From Pseudonocardia cypriaca (GTDB lineage: Bacteria > Actinomycetota > Actinomycetes > Mycobacteriales > Pseudonocardiaceae), in NCBI RefSeq assembly GCF_006717045.1, contig NZ_VFPH01000002.1, forward strand, positions 1,984,001-2,048,000: a DNA stretch of 64,000 bases, written 5' to 3'. Both the position numbers and the translations under genes were made by a program. Positions 32,168 to 41,340 of the stretch are shown here, piece by piece. Below the pieces are notes generated by a model. It was given only the letters and a program-made list of their open reading frames with translations. It was not told the origin of the DNA and made no database searches. How positions within the stretch are numbered: position 1 is the stretch's first letter; each line of letters begins with the position of its first letter.

Positions 32168-33472
32168 ATGTGGTCCATGCCCGGATCCCGAACGGCACGC
32201 CGGAGCGCGGTAGCGGTCCTCGCCGTCGCCGCTCTGGCCCTGACCGGATGCGGCGGCGGCGGAACCGCCTCCGGCGGCGGCGGTGACCGCACCCTGACCG
32301 TCTGGATCATGGAGGGCACCAACCCGGACGCCCAACCGTTCTTCTCCGAGCTCTCCACCGCGTTCCAGCAGCGCACCGGCGCCACGCTGGACGTGCAGTT
32401 CGTGCAGTGGGCCTCCGCGCACGACAAGTTCGTCACCGCGATCGCGGGCGGCACCACGCCGGACGTCGCGGAGATCGGCACCACGTGGGTCGGCGAGTTC
32501 GGTGACGCGGGCGCGCTGGTCGACCTCACCCCGCGCGTGCAGGAGGCCGGGCTGTCCGACGGCCTCGTCGACGGACTCGTGGAGGCCGGGACGCTCGGCG
32601 GTGCGCTCTACGGCATGCCCTGGTACGCGGGCGTCCGCTCGATCGTCTACCGCACCGACGTGTTCGCCGAGCTGGGACTGCAGCCGCCCACCACGTGGGA
32701 CGAGCTCGTGGCCGTCGGGCAGCGCATCAAGGAGGCGCGTCCCGATCTCCTGCCGCTGCCGATCGCGGGCGACAACGAGTTCATCGTCTACCCCTTCGTG
32801 TGGGGCGCGGGCGGGCAGATCGCCACGCAGAACGGCGACACCTGGACCAGCGGCATCGACTCCCCCCAGGCCCGTGCCGGCATCCAATTCTACGCGGACC
32901 TCGCGCTGGAACACGGGTTCTCCACACCCGCGGCGGCCACCTGGCGCGAGACCGACGTGCGCGACTCCTTCACCAAGGGCCAGTCGGCGATGATCTTCTC
33001 CGGCAGCTGGACGCCGAAGGCCATCCTCGAGGCCGCACCCGACCTGCAGGGCAAGATCGGCGCGTTCCCGATCCCCGGGCCGACCGGCGGGCTCGCCCCT
33101 TCGGTGCTGGGCGGGTCGCTGCTGTCGATCTTCGAGACCAGCGACGACCAGGACCTGGCGTGGCAGCTCGTCGAGACGATGGGCACGGGCGACTTCGCCG
33201 CCAAGTGGGCGCAGGAGTCCAGCTACTTCCCGGGCACCACGGCGCTGCTGAACGAGGCCGCCCGGTCGCCCGACCCGCTCGTGGCGCCGTTCGCCATGCA
33301 GATGGTCGACTCAGGGCGCAGCGTGCCGGTCACCCCGGCCTTCGGCCAGATCCAGGGCAAGAAGACGATCGCGGCCATGATGCGCTCCGTCCTCACGGGC
33401 GAGGCCACCGTGGAGCAGGCCACCTCCACCGCGGCGGCGGAGATGAACGAGATCTTCGCCAGCGGCGCATGA
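32168..33472 (+). CDS. Sugar ABC transporter substrate-binding lipoprotein
   Basis: A 434-residue family 1 extracellular sugar-binding protein. The signal peptide ends in a lipobox, LALTGCG, with Cys near residue 28. The mature part begins LTVWIMEGTNPDAQPFFSELSTAFQQRTGATLDVQFVQW, then FVTAIAGGTTPDVAEIGTTW and YGMPWYAGVRSIVYRTDVFAELGL, all typical of MalE/NgcE/DasA-like binding proteins. Its stop overlaps the first permease start (ATGA). Together with the DasR-like regulator and the NagZ-type enzyme, the likely cargo is GlcNAc, chitobiose or a muropeptide sugar; this is inference from neighbours. ATG 32168 follows GGAGGGG. Confidence 0.87.
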   Translation: MWSMPGSRTARRSAVAVLAVAALALTGCGGGGTASGGGGDRTLTVWIMEGTNPDAQPFFSELSTAFQQRTGATLDVQFVQWASAHDKFVTAIAGGTTPDVAEIGTTWVGEFGDAGALVDLTPRVQEAGLSDGLVDGLVEAGTLGGALYGMPWYAGVRSIVYRTDVFAELGLQPPTTWDELVAVGQRIKEARPDLLPLPIAGDNEFIVYPFVWGAGGQIATQNGDTWTSGIDSPQARAGIQFYADLALEHGFSTPAAATWRETDVRDSFTKGQSAMIFSGSWTPKAILEAAPDLQGKIGAFPIPGPTGGLAPSVLGGSLLSIFETSDDQDLAWQLVETMGTGDFAAKWAQESSYFPGTTALLNEAARSPDPLVAPFAMQMVDSGRSVPVTPAFGQIQGKKTIAAMMRSVLTGEATVEQATSTAAAEMNEIFASGA

Positions 33473-34425
33473 CCCTCGCGGAGCGCACCGACGTCAGGCC
33501 GGGCGTGGCGCCACCCGCGCCCCGCCCGCGCCGCCGCACCGCCGTCGCCCGGCCGTGGCTGCTGCTGACGCCCGCCCTGCTCGTGATGGGCGGGCTGCTG
33601 CTCTACCCGCTCGTCCGGGTGCTGGTGCTCTCGTTGCAGGACTTCGGCCTGCGCGAGCTCGTGTCGGGACGCACGAAGTGGGTCGGGCTCGACAACTACG
33701 GGGAGCTGCTCGGCAGCGCGGACCTGTGGGCCACCGTGCTGCCCAACACCGTGGTCTTCGCCGTGGTGGCGGTGGTGCTCACGGTGGTGCTCGGCACGCT
33801 GGTCGCCCTGCTGCTCGCCCGGCTCACGCCGCTGGTCCGCGGCCTCGTCACCACCGCGATCATGGTGGCGTGGGCGATGCCGGCCGTCACCGGCACGTAC
33901 GTCTGGGTGTTCGTGTTCGCGCCGGTCGACGGGATCGCGGTGCAGGCGCTCGACGCACTCGGCCTCGTCGACGCCGCCACCGCCAACCCGTTCGCCGGGC
34001 GCATCTCGTTCTACGCGGTGGCCGCGCTCAACGTGGTGCACCACGGCTTCCCGTTCGTCGCGCTCACGGTGCTCGCCGGTCTGCTGACGATCCCGCGGGA
34101 GCTCACGGAGGCGGCGATCATGGACGGGGCGAGCGCGTGGCGCCGGTTCTGGTCGCTGACCTTCCCGATGCTGCGGCCGGTGTTCGCGGTGGTCACGGTC
34201 CTGTCGACGATCTGGGACTTCAAGGTGTTCACCCAGATCTACCTGATGCCCGGCGGCGACGGCGTCAACCGCAACGTGCTCACGCTCGGCACCTGGTCCT
34301 ACGTCGAGTCGTTCGCGCAGAACCGCTACGGCCTCGGCGCCGCGATCGCGGTGCTGCTCACCGCGATGCTGCTGGTGGTCACGATGGCCTACCTGCGGCT
34401 GCTGTTCCGGGAGGAGGAGCTGTGA
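33469..34425 (+). CDS. Sugar ABC transporter permease (MalF-type)
   Basis: A 318-residue permease with six transmembrane segments, starting RPWLLLTPALLVMGGLLLYPLVRVLVLSL after a Pro/Arg-rich cytoplasmic lead. The coupling EAA loop is ELTEAAIMDGASAWRRFWSLTFPMLRPV near residues 207-234. Its start overlaps the binding-protein stop and its stop overlaps the second permease start, so the genes are translationally coupled. No ATPase gene is present in the operon. As in other actinomycete sugar importers, a shared MsiK-type ATPase encoded elsewhere probably energises it. Confidence 0.87.
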   Translation: MTLAERTDVRPGVAPPAPRPRRRTAVARPWLLLTPALLVMGGLLLYPLVRVLVLSLQDFGLRELVSGRTKWVGLDNYGELLGSADLWATVLPNTVVFAVVAVVLTVVLGTLVALLLARLTPLVRGLVTTAIMVAWAMPAVTGTYVWVFVFAPVDGIAVQALDALGLVDAATANPFAGRISFYAVAALNVVHHGFPFVALTVLAGLLTIPRELTEAAIMDGASAWRRFWSLTFPMLRPVFAVVTVLSTIWDFKVFTQIYLMPGGDGVNRNVLTLGTWSYVESFAQNRYGLGAAIAVLLTAMLLVVTMAYLRLLFREEEL

Positions 34426-35231
34426 GGGCTGCCGCGAAGGGCCTCGGGGTCACCGGCGTGCTCGTCTTCACGCTGTTCCCCGTGTACCTCATGATCGTCA
34501 CCGCCCTCAACGGCGAGGCGAACGCCGGCTCCCGCACCCTGTGGCCGGACGAGTGGACCTTCCGCAACTTCGCCTACGTCGTCACGGAGGGCGGGTTCGG
34601 GCGGTACCTGACGAACTCGCTGGTCGTCGCGCTCGCCACCGTGCTCGCAGGCGCCCTGCTCGCCCTGCTGGCCGCGGTGGCCGTCGCCCGGTTCCGCTTC
34701 CGGTTCAGGACGTCCGTGCTGGTGATGGTGCTGATCATCCAGATGGTGCCGGTGGAGGCGCTGGTCATCCCCCTGTTCATCCAGGCACGCACCTTCCAGA
34801 TGCTGGACAGCCTGTTCGGGCTCGTCGTCGTGTACCTGGCGTTCTCGCTGCCGTTCGCGATCTGGACGCTCCGGGGGTTCGTCGCCGCGGTGCCCGTCGA
34901 GCTGGAGGAGGCCGCCTACCTCGACGGAGCATCGTGGGGACGGATGTTCCGGTCGGTGCTGCTGCCGCTGGTGGCGCCCGGGCTCGTCGCCACGAGCGTG
35001 TTCTCGTTCATCGTGGCCTGGAACGAGTTCATCTTCGCCCTGACGTTCATGTCCGACGACCAGAACTACACCGTTGCGGTCGGGCTGCGCCGCTTCTTCG
35101 GCCAGCACGCCACCGACTGGGGCGCCGTGATGGCCGCGTCCACGCTGATCACGATCCCGGTGATGGTGTTCTTCGTGATCGCGCAGAAGCGGCTCACCGA
35201 CGGCCTGGTGGCGGGTGCGGTGAAGGGGTGA
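34422..35231 (+). CDS. Sugar ABC transporter permease (MalG-type)
   Basis: A 269-residue permease of the MalG type with six membrane segments. The N-terminal VFTLFPVYLMIVTALNGE is followed by the characteristic periplasmic loop and FGRYLTNSLVVALATVLAG. The EAA loop is VELEEAAYLDGASWGRMFRSVLLPLVAPGL and the C-terminal GLVAGAVKG end is the family hallmark. GTG 34422 overlaps the preceding stop (GTGA), and its own stop overlaps the GH3 gene start. Pairs with the MalF-type permease. Confidence 0.87.
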   Translation: MRAAAKGLGVTGVLVFTLFPVYLMIVTALNGEANAGSRTLWPDEWTFRNFAYVVTEGGFGRYLTNSLVVALATVLAGALLALLAAVAVARFRFRFRTSVLVMVLIIQMVPVEALVIPLFIQARTFQMLDSLFGLVVVYLAFSLPFAIWTLRGFVAAVPVELEEAAYLDGASWGRMFRSVLLPLVAPGLVATSVFSFIVAWNEFIFALTFMSDDQNYTVAVGLRRFFGQHATDWGAVMAASTLITIPVMVFFVIAQKRLTDGLVAGAVKG

Positions 35232-36607
35232 CCACCGACGAGCGGCTCGTCGACGCGGTGCTGCTCCCCGGCTTCACCGGGACGACCGTGCCCGGCTGGC
35301 TGGCCCGCGCCGCCGACGCGGGGCTCGCCGGGGTCTGCTTGTTCGCCGGGAACGTCGGCCCCGGTCTCTCCGCGCTCACCGATGAGCTGCACGGGCGCCG
35401 CCCCGGCTTCCTCGTCGCATCCGACGAGGAAGGCGGCTCGGTCACCCGCCTCGACGTCCCGGCCCCGAGCGCGGCCGCACTGGGGCGGCTCGACGACGAG
35501 ACCGTCACCGAGGCGGTGGCCGCCGGGATCGGGGCGCAGTGCCGGGCGCGCGGGATCGACCTCGCGCTCGCGCCGGTGGCCGACGTGAACGCGGAACCGG
35601 ACAACCCGGTGATCGGCATCCGGTCCTTCGGCGCCACCCCGGAGCTCGTGGCCCGGCACACCGCGGCGTTCGTCCGCGGGATGCAGGGAGCAGGCACGGC
35701 GGCGACCGCGAAGCACTTCCCCGGCCACGGGTGCACCACCGTCGACTCCCACCTGGCCCTGCCGGTGATCGGCGACGACGCTGGCACGCTGCGGGCCCGG
35801 GACCTCCCGCCGTTCGCAGCGGCGGTCGCCGCGGGGGTGCGGTGCGTGCTCACCGCGCACGTGCGCTTCCCCGCGCTCGACCACCGGCCGGCCACGATGA
35901 GCCCGCCGCTCCTGCACCTGCTGCGCCGCGAGCTGGGCTTCGACGGCGTCGTGATCAGCGACGCCGTCGACATGGCCGCGGTCGCCTCCTCGGTCGGGAC
36001 GGGCCCGGGCGCGGTCGCAGCCGTCGTGGCCGGGGTCGACCTGGTCTGCATCGGCAACCCGCAGAACGGCTACGACGACGAGACCGGCTACCGCGAGGTG
36101 CGCGACGCGCTGCTCGCCGCGGTCGCCGACGGCACCCTGCCCCGGGAGCGGCTGGCCGATGCCGGGCGGCGGGTCGCGGAGCTGGCCGCATGGGTCCGCG
36201 CAGCACCCGCCGGTCCCGGCGATGTGGACGGCACGCAGGTCGTGCGCCGGGTCGCGGAAGTGGCCGGGGACGTGCGCATCGGGAAGGGGACGCACGTGCT
36301 CGACCTGCGCGGCGCGGTGAGCATCGCCGACGGCCGGGCCGGGGAACCGCGCGTGGTCGAGGCCTTGCGCCACCACGACCCCGCGGTGACGGCGGGTCCC
36401 GGCACCCCGCCCGGCCGGCCGCTCGTGGTGGTGGTGCGTGGCCCCTCGCCCGCGTTCGACGCCGTCCGGGCCGCCCGACCGGACGCGGTGGCACTGCACG
36501 TCGGGCTCCCGGGGGACTGGCACCCGCCGGCACCGTCGATCACCACGTGGGGGGACGGGCGCGCGCACGCCGAAGTCGCGGCGCAACTACTGAGGGGCAC
36601 CCGATAG
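35228..36607 (+). CDS. GH3 beta-N-acetylglucosaminidase (NagZ-type)
   Basis: A 459-residue cytoplasmic glycoside hydrolase family 3 enzyme without signal peptide. The NagZ signature KHFPGHGCTTVDSH is near residues 161-174; the His of that loop is the acid/base in NagZ enzymes. The nucleophile Asp is in VVISDAVDMAAVAS near 240-250. About 110 extra C-terminal residues form a small alpha/beta region (VVVVRGPSPAFDAVRAARPDAVALHVGLPGDW), as in actinomycete two-domain GH3 enzymes. Translationally coupled to the sugar permease, so it acts on the imported sugar, probably releasing GlcNAc from chito-oligosaccharides or muropeptides. Phosphorolytic activity, known in some relatives, is possible. Confidence 0.85.
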   Translation: MTTDERLVDAVLLPGFTGTTVPGWLARAADAGLAGVCLFAGNVGPGLSALTDELHGRRPGFLVASDEEGGSVTRLDVPAPSAAALGRLDDETVTEAVAAGIGAQCRARGIDLALAPVADVNAEPDNPVIGIRSFGATPELVARHTAAFVRGMQGAGTAATAKHFPGHGCTTVDSHLALPVIGDDAGTLRARDLPPFAAAVAAGVRCVLTAHVRFPALDHRPATMSPPLLHLLRRELGFDGVVISDAVDMAAVASSVGTGPGAVAAVVAGVDLVCIGNPQNGYDDETGYREVRDALLAAVADGTLPRERLADAGRRVAELAAWVRAAPAGPGDVDGTQVVRRVAEVAGDVRIGKGTHVLDLRGAVSIADGRAGEPRVVEALRHHDPAVTAGPGTPPGRPLVVVVRGPSPAFDAVRAARPDAVALHVGLPGDWHPPAPSITTWGDGRAHAEVAAQLLRGTR

Positions 36608-36683
36608 CCCGATCAGGGGTTTCGGCTGGTATTCCCAGGTGGTCCTCAGGACAGGCTCAGAATCCTGGCGCATCGTCAATGGC

Positions 36684-38075
36684 ATGAGCGACGAGCAGAG
36701 GGAGCACGGCCGGGACGCGAGCGCCTCGACCGGGGACTCCCGTACCGCGCAGTACCCCGTTCCGTCGTACGCGGGCGCCGCGGGACCGGCGCACGCGCAG
36801 GACGCCGGCCAGCAGGCCCCTCCGGCCGACCCCTCGGGCCAGTACGGCCCGCCGCAGGGGCCTGTTGGCGGCTTCTTCCCGCCCCCGCCCGGCCACTTCC
36901 AGGGGCCGCCGACGGCCACGCTGCCGCCCCGGCCGCGCAAGCAGCGCGGGATGGGCACGGTCGTGGCCGCCGCCCTGCTCGCAGGCCTCGTCGGCGGCGG
37001 CGCCGGATTCGGCGGCGCCTACGCGCTGCTCGACCGCCCCGCCGGCACCACCCTCTCCTCGGCGCCGCAGGGATCGAGCTCGGTGAACGCCGCGCCCGGC
37101 ACGGTCACCGCGGCCGCCCAGACGGTGCTGCCCAGCACCGTCGACATCCGCGCCACCCTCCCGCAGGGAGAGGCCGAGGGCAGCGGCATCATCCTCAGCG
37201 CGGGCGGCGACATCCTGACAAACAACCACGTCGTCGCAGGCAGCCGCCAGCTCACGGTCACCCTGCAGGACGGCAGCGAGCACCCGGCCACCGTCGTGGG
37301 CACCTCGCCGAGCTACGACATCGCCGTGATCCGGCTGCAGGGCGCCACCGGACTCACCCCGGCGACGCTCGGCGACAGCAACTCGCTGCAGGTCGGCCAG
37401 CCGGTCGTCGCGATCGGGTCACCGCGCGGCCTCACCGGCACGGTCACGACCGGCATCGTGAGCGCGCAGAACCGGACCGTCACCGTGCAGGGCGAGGACG
37501 GCCAGGCGGTCGTCTACAACGGTCTCCAGACCGACGCCCCGATCAACCAGGGCAACTCCGGCGGCCCGCTGGTGAACCTCGACGGCCAGGTCGTCGGCAT
37601 CAACTCGGCCATCGAGACCACGGGCCAGAACTCCGGCAGCATCGGGCTCGGCTTCGCGATCCCGGTCGACCAGGCCAAGCGCGTCGCCCAGGAGATCATG
37701 AGCACCGGCACCGCCACCAAGCCGGTGCTCGGGGTGCAGGGCAGCATCGCCGGAAACAGCGACAACGGCGCCCAGATCGCGGCCGTGCAGCCGGGCTCGC
37801 CCGCCGAGGCAGCCGGGCTGAGGGCAGGCGACGTCGTCACGCAGGTCGGCGACGCGCCGGTCGCCGACTTCGCCGACCTCATGGCCCGGGTCGGCGCGCA
37901 CGCCCCCGGCGAGCAGGTCGCGCTCACCGTCGGGAACGGCGGCGCCGAGCGCACCGTGAACGTCACGTTGGGCAGCCAGCCCGACCAGGCGGCGACCACC
38001 AGCCCGAGCGGCGGGAACCGCACCCCGTTCGGCGGCCAGAACCCCTTCGGCAACCCGTTCGGCGGCGGCAACTGA
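36684..38075 (+). CDS. HtrA/DegP-like membrane-anchored serine protease with PDZ domain
   Basis: A 463-residue S1C protease. Residues 1-90 are a cytoplasmic Pro/Gly/Gln-rich tail, and one membrane span lies at about 91-115 (GTVVAAALLAGLVGGGAGFGGAYAL). The protease domain follows, with catalytic His in LTNNHVV, Asp in SYDIAVIRL and Ser in INQGNSGGPLVNLDG. A PDZ domain covers about 345-435 (VQPGSPAEAAGLRAGDVVTQVGDAP). The C-terminus is Gly/Asn-rich. It degrades or refolds misfolded exported proteins, like mycobacterial HtrA/PepD. ATG 36684 gives the complete tail. A strong hairpin follows the stop. Confidence 0.88.
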   Translation: MSDEQREHGRDASASTGDSRTAQYPVPSYAGAAGPAHAQDAGQQAPPADPSGQYGPPQGPVGGFFPPPPGHFQGPPTATLPPRPRKQRGMGTVVAAALLAGLVGGGAGFGGAYALLDRPAGTTLSSAPQGSSSVNAAPGTVTAAAQTVLPSTVDIRATLPQGEAEGSGIILSAGGDILTNNHVVAGSRQLTVTLQDGSEHPATVVGTSPSYDIAVIRLQGATGLTPATLGDSNSLQVGQPVVAIGSPRGLTGTVTTGIVSAQNRTVTVQGEDGQAVVYNGLQTDAPINQGNSGGPLVNLDGQVVGINSAIETTGQNSGSIGLGFAIPVDQAKRVAQEIMSTGTATKPVLGVQGSIAGNSDNGAQIAAVQPGSPAEAAGLRAGDVVTQVGDAPVADFADLMARVGAHAPGEQVALTVGNGGAERTVNVTLGSQPDQAATTSPSGGNRTPFGGQNPFGNPFGGGN

Positions 38076-38079
38076 GTTC

Positions 38080-38126
38080 AGGAAAGCCACGTTCAGGGCC
38101 TGCACGGCCCTCGACGTGGCTTTCCT
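38080..38126. terminator. Two-part terminator hairpin
   Basis: Outer stem AGGAAAGCCACGT with exact complement (38080-38092/38114-38126) enclosing an inner AGGGCC-TGCAC-GGCCCT stem. It is between the convergent htrA and CoA-transferase genes. Read from the minus strand it also works as a terminator. Confidence 0.85.
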
Positions 38127-38130
38127 GTCA

Positions 38131-39297
38131 TCACGACAGGAGCCAGGCCCGGATCTCCTCGCCGTCCGCTCCCAGCGCGGGCGGCGGACGCCGGTAGGAC
38201 GGCGGCGTCGCCGAGTACGTCACCGGGTTGCGGACGCTCGGGACACCTCCGGGTTCCACCACCGGGTCCAGCCCCAGGCGCTCGGCCAGGGCCAGGCCGT
38301 CGTCGATCGTGTTGATCGGCCCGCACGGCACGCCCGCGGGGGCGAGGATGTCGAACCACTCCTGGGCGGTCTTCGTGGCCAGCCGCGCGAGCAGCAGCGG
38401 CCGCAGCTCGTCGCGGTGGGCGTTGCGCGAGCCCATCGAGGCGAACCGCGGGTCGTCGAGCAGCTCGGGGGCGCCGATCGCGGTGGCGAGCTTGCGGAAC
38501 TGACCGTCGTTGCCGGCGATGACGATCAGCTCGCCGTCGCCGGTCGGCAGCGGCTCGTACGGGAAGAGCGACAGGTGGGCGTTGCCCAGCCGGCCGGGCA
38601 CCACCCCGCCGGCGAGCACCGCCGAGGTCTGGTTGACCAGGCCGGACAGGGCCGCGGACAGCAGGTTCGTCTCCACCTTCTGCCCCTCGCCGGTCCGTTC
38701 CCGGTGGTGCAGCGCTGCGACGATCGCGAGAGCCGAGTGCAGCCCGGTGATCACGTCGAAGACGGCGACGCCCGCGCGGTAGGGCGGGCCGTCGGCGTCG
38801 CCGGTGAGGCTCATCAGCCCGGACGTCGCCTGCACGAGCAGGTCGTAGCCGGGCAGCGCCGCCCCGCCCGCCGTGCCGAAGCCGCTGATCGAGCAGTAGA
38901 CGATCCGCGGGTTGGCCGCCGATACCGCCTCGTGGTCCAGCCCGAAGCGCGCGAGACCGCCCGGCTTGAAGTTCTCGATCATGACGTCGGCGCGGGCGGC
39001 GAGCCGCTGAGCGACGTCGCGGTCGGAAGGGTCGGCGAGGTCGAGCACGATCGACCGCTTGTTCCGGTTGATCGACAGGTAGTACGTGGCGGTGCCGTCG
39101 TCGCTGGTGGGCGGCACCCAGGTGCGGGTGTCGTCCCCGGTGCCCGGGCCCTCGACCTTGATCACCGTGGCACCGAGGTCGGCGAGCAGCATCGTGGCGT
39201 ACGGCCCGGCGAGGATGCGGGAGAAGTCGGCGACGAGCACCCCGGAGAGTGGTCCGCCGACCGGGCTTCCGTCGACGACATCGTTGGCGTTGCTCAC
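38131..39297 (-). CDS. CaiB/BaiF-family CoA-transferase
   Basis: A 388-residue class III CoA-transferase. LSGVLVADFSRILAGPYATMLLADLGATVIKVEGPGTGDDTR at residues 17-58 is the family's N-terminal signature. ENFKPGGLARFGLD and SISGFGTAGGAALPGYDLLVQATSGLMSLTG follow; the Asp in GYDLLVQA is the catalytic residue that forms the CoA-anhydride intermediate. Substrates range over carnitine, oxalate, bile acid and succinyl types and cannot be fixed from sequence. It is last in a leftward run after the MFS exporter, 63 bp downstream of it. Confidence 0.87.
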   Translation of the reverse strand: MSNANDVVDGSPVGGPLSGVLVADFSRILAGPYATMLLADLGATVIKVEGPGTGDDTRTWVPPTSDDGTATYYLSINRNKRSIVLDLADPSDRDVAQRLAARADVMIENFKPGGLARFGLDHEAVSAANPRIVYCSISGFGTAGGAALPGYDLLVQATSGLMSLTGDADGPPYRAGVAVFDVITGLHSALAIVAALHHRERTGEGQKVETNLLSAALSGLVNQTSAVLAGGVVPGRLGNAHLSLFPYEPLPTGDGELIVIAGNDGQFRKLATAIGAPELLDDPRFASMGSRNAHRDELRPLLLARLATKTAQEWFDILAPAGVPCGPINTIDDGLALAERLGLDPVVEPGGVPSVRNPVTYSATPPSYRRPPPALGADGEEIRAWLLS

Positions 39298-39360
39298 GCT
39301 GCAGATCCTAGGAACGGGGCTCGGGGTCGGTGCCTGCCGGCGCGAGATGGCACTGGGAGG

Positions 39361-40767
39361 TCAGGCGCGGCGGCGCAGCACCGTCACCGTGACCAGCCCG
39401 GCTGCGGCCACCGCGACCGCGCTCGTGAAGAACGCGAGCTGGTAGCCGCTCGTCAGGGCCTCGATCGGCGATGCGCCTGCTGCGGTGGCGGCGTCGGTGC
39501 GGGCTGCGGCCAGCGCGGCGAGCACCGCTGTGCCCAGCGCGCCGCCGACCTGCTGGCTGGTGTTCGCCAGTCCGGAGGCGAGCCCGGCGTCCTCGGGGGT
39601 GGCGTCGGACATCATCAGCGTGGTGACCGCCGGCAGGGCGAGGCCCGCGCCGATGCCGAGCACGACCATCGACGGCAGCACGTCCACCACGTAGCTGCCC
39701 ACCGGCGGGCGGGTGAGCAGCAGCAGGCCGGCCACGAGCAGGATCTCCCCGGCGAGCAGCACCGTCCGAGCGCCCGAGCGCGCGATCAGCCGGCCCGACG
39801 CGGTGAGCGACACCAGCGCGATCGTGAGCGTGATGGGCAGCAGCGCGAAGCCGGCCTGTGCTGGGGCATACCCGAGCGCCTGCTGCAGGTACAGCGCCGT
39901 GGTGAACTGGAAGCCGAGCATCCCCGCCACCATCAGCAGCTGGGCCGCGTTGCCACCCGAGACCGCCCGCGAGCGGAAGATCCGCAGCCGCACGAGCGGT
40001 TCGGCGGCCCGCTGCTGGCGGACGACGAACCCGACGAGCAGGGCAACGGCGAGCGCGGCCATCCCGAGGCGCACGGCGGCGCCCGAGGTGTCGACGATCG
40101 TGAACACCGCGAGCACCAGGCCCGCGGTGACCAGCAGCCCGCCGATGACGTCAGGGCGCGCGGAGCGGTCGGCCGGGCTGTCGGCGGCGACGTGCCGCAG
40201 CGCGAGCAGCACAGCGGCCACCCCGATCGGCACGTTGACCAGGAAGATCCACCGCCAGCCGACGGTGTCGGTGAGCACGCCGCCCAGCAGGGTGCCGATG
40301 GAGGCCCCGGCCGCGCCGACGAACGCGTAGACGCCCATGGCCCGCGCCCGCTCGCCGGGCTCCGGGAAGAGCGCGACGATCATGCCGAGCACCACGGCCG
40401 ACGCCATCGCGGCCCCGATCCCCTGGACGAACCGGGCCGCGACGAGCATCCCGGCGTCGACCGCCAGCCCGCACAGCAGCGAGGCCAGCACGAACAGCGA
40501 GAGGCCGCTGAGCAGCATCCGGCGCCTGCCGTAGAGGTCACCGAGCCGCCCGGCGAGCAGCAGCAGGCCGCCGAGCGGCACGAGGTAGGCGTTGACCGTC
40601 CACGCCAGCCCCGCCGTCGTGAAGCCGAGCTCGGCCTGCAGCACCGGCAGCGCGACGCTGGTGATCGTGCCGTCGAGAATGATCATGAGCGTCCCGACGC
40701 AGAGCACGGCGAGCGCGAGCCAGCGTGACGGTGCGGAGCGGGGCGCTGTAGCGGTCGATCTCGTCAT
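39361..40767 (-). CDS. MFS transporter, DHA2-type exporter
   Basis: A 468-residue major facilitator with about 14 membrane segments, DHA2 group. TM1 reads LAVLCVGTLMIILDGTITSVALPVLQAELGF, motif A is GRLGDLYGRRRMLLSGLSLF, and motif C-like glycines lie in VGAAGASIGTLLGGVLTDTVGWRWIFLVNVPIG. The ATG at 40767 is chosen; an upstream in-frame ATG at 40803 lies in the AT-rich operator-like region. The gene is 66 bp downstream of a marR gene on the same strand, the usual arrangement for MarR-controlled multidrug export. Confidence 0.86.
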   Translation of the reverse strand: MTRSTATAPRSAPSRWLALAVLCVGTLMIILDGTITSVALPVLQAELGFTTAGLAWTVNAYLVPLGGLLLLAGRLGDLYGRRRMLLSGLSLFVLASLLCGLAVDAGMLVAARFVQGIGAAMASAVVLGMIVALFPEPGERARAMGVYAFVGAAGASIGTLLGGVLTDTVGWRWIFLVNVPIGVAAVLLALRHVAADSPADRSARPDVIGGLLVTAGLVLAVFTIVDTSGAAVRLGMAALAVALLVGFVVRQQRAAEPLVRLRIFRSRAVSGGNAAQLLMVAGMLGFQFTTALYLQQALGYAPAQAGFALLPITLTIALVSLTASGRLIARSGARTVLLAGEILLVAGLLLLTRPPVGSYVVDVLPSMVVLGIGAGLALPAVTTLMMSDATPEDAGLASGLANTSQQVGGALGTAVLAALAAARTDAATAAGASPIEALTSGYQLAFFTSAVAVAAAGLVTVTVLRRRA

Positions 40768-40787
40768 GAGATGGACCGTAGCAGATA

Positions 40788-40797
40788 GTTTTTTAAC
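40788..40797. promoter_or_regulatory. AT-rich palindrome GTTTTTTAAC before the exporter
   Basis: A GTT-N4-AAC palindrome in an AT-rich island (AGATAGTTTTTTAACAGACA) unlike the rest of the GC-rich window, 20 bases upstream of the exporter start and downstream of marR. Candidate MarR operator or -10 region of a separate exporter promoter. Confidence 0.45.
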
Positions 40798-40833
40798 AGA
40801 CAATCCCGATCCAGATTGCCTGCTTCGGGACGG

Positions 40834-41322
40834 TCAGGCACCCCGCTTCCGGCGCGGGGCGTGCGGGTTCGGCTCGACGGCGGACAGCGGACCCCCGTGG
40901 GTGACCAGCTTCATCAGGGCGTCCAGCAGCACCGTGCGCTGCTCGGGGGTCAGCACGCCGAGCACCTCGCCGTAGAGGTCGTCGATCACGTCTCGAGCCT
41001 TCGCCACGGCCTCGTCGCCCGCTTCCGTCGTGCGGACGATCCGCACGCGGCGGTCGGCGGGCGACGGCGTGCGCTGCGCCAGGCCGGCCTTCTCGAGGTG
41101 GTCGCAGGTGACGACCATCGTGGTCTTGTCCAGGAGGGCCATCTCGGCCAGCTCGCCCTGGGTCAGCTCGTGGGCCCCAGCCTTCGCGAGCACGCAGTAG
41201 TCGCGCACCGTCATGCCCAGCTCGCCCAGCACGGTGCCCATCCGCGCGGCGAGCGCCTGGCTCGCCTTGTCGAACAGGTAGGAGAGGTCGGCCCGGATCT
41301 CGTCGTCGCTGCGCGCGTCCAT
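40834..41322 (-). CDS. MarR-family regulator
   Basis: A 162-residue MarR repressor. The winged helix is seen as MTVRDYCVLAKAGAHELTQGELAEMALLDKTTMVVTCDHLEKAGLAQRTPSPADRRVRIVRTTEAG, with the wing hairpin DRRVRIV complete, and helices at both ends for dimerisation. It precedes an MFS exporter gene on the same strand, its probable target. Two tandem copies of a 15-bp sequence lie immediately upstream of its start codon. ATG 41322. The ligand is unknown, probably a phenolic or drug exported by the neighbour. Confidence 0.87.
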   Translation of the reverse strand: MDARSDDEIRADLSYLFDKASQALAARMGTVLGELGMTVRDYCVLAKAGAHELTQGELAEMALLDKTTMVVTCDHLEKAGLAQRTPSPADRRVRIVRTTEAGDEAVAKARDVIDDLYGEVLGVLTPEQRTVLLDALMKLVTHGGPLSAVEPNPHAPRRKRGA

Positions 41323-41340
41323 GCAGCCAGCGTACAGACG

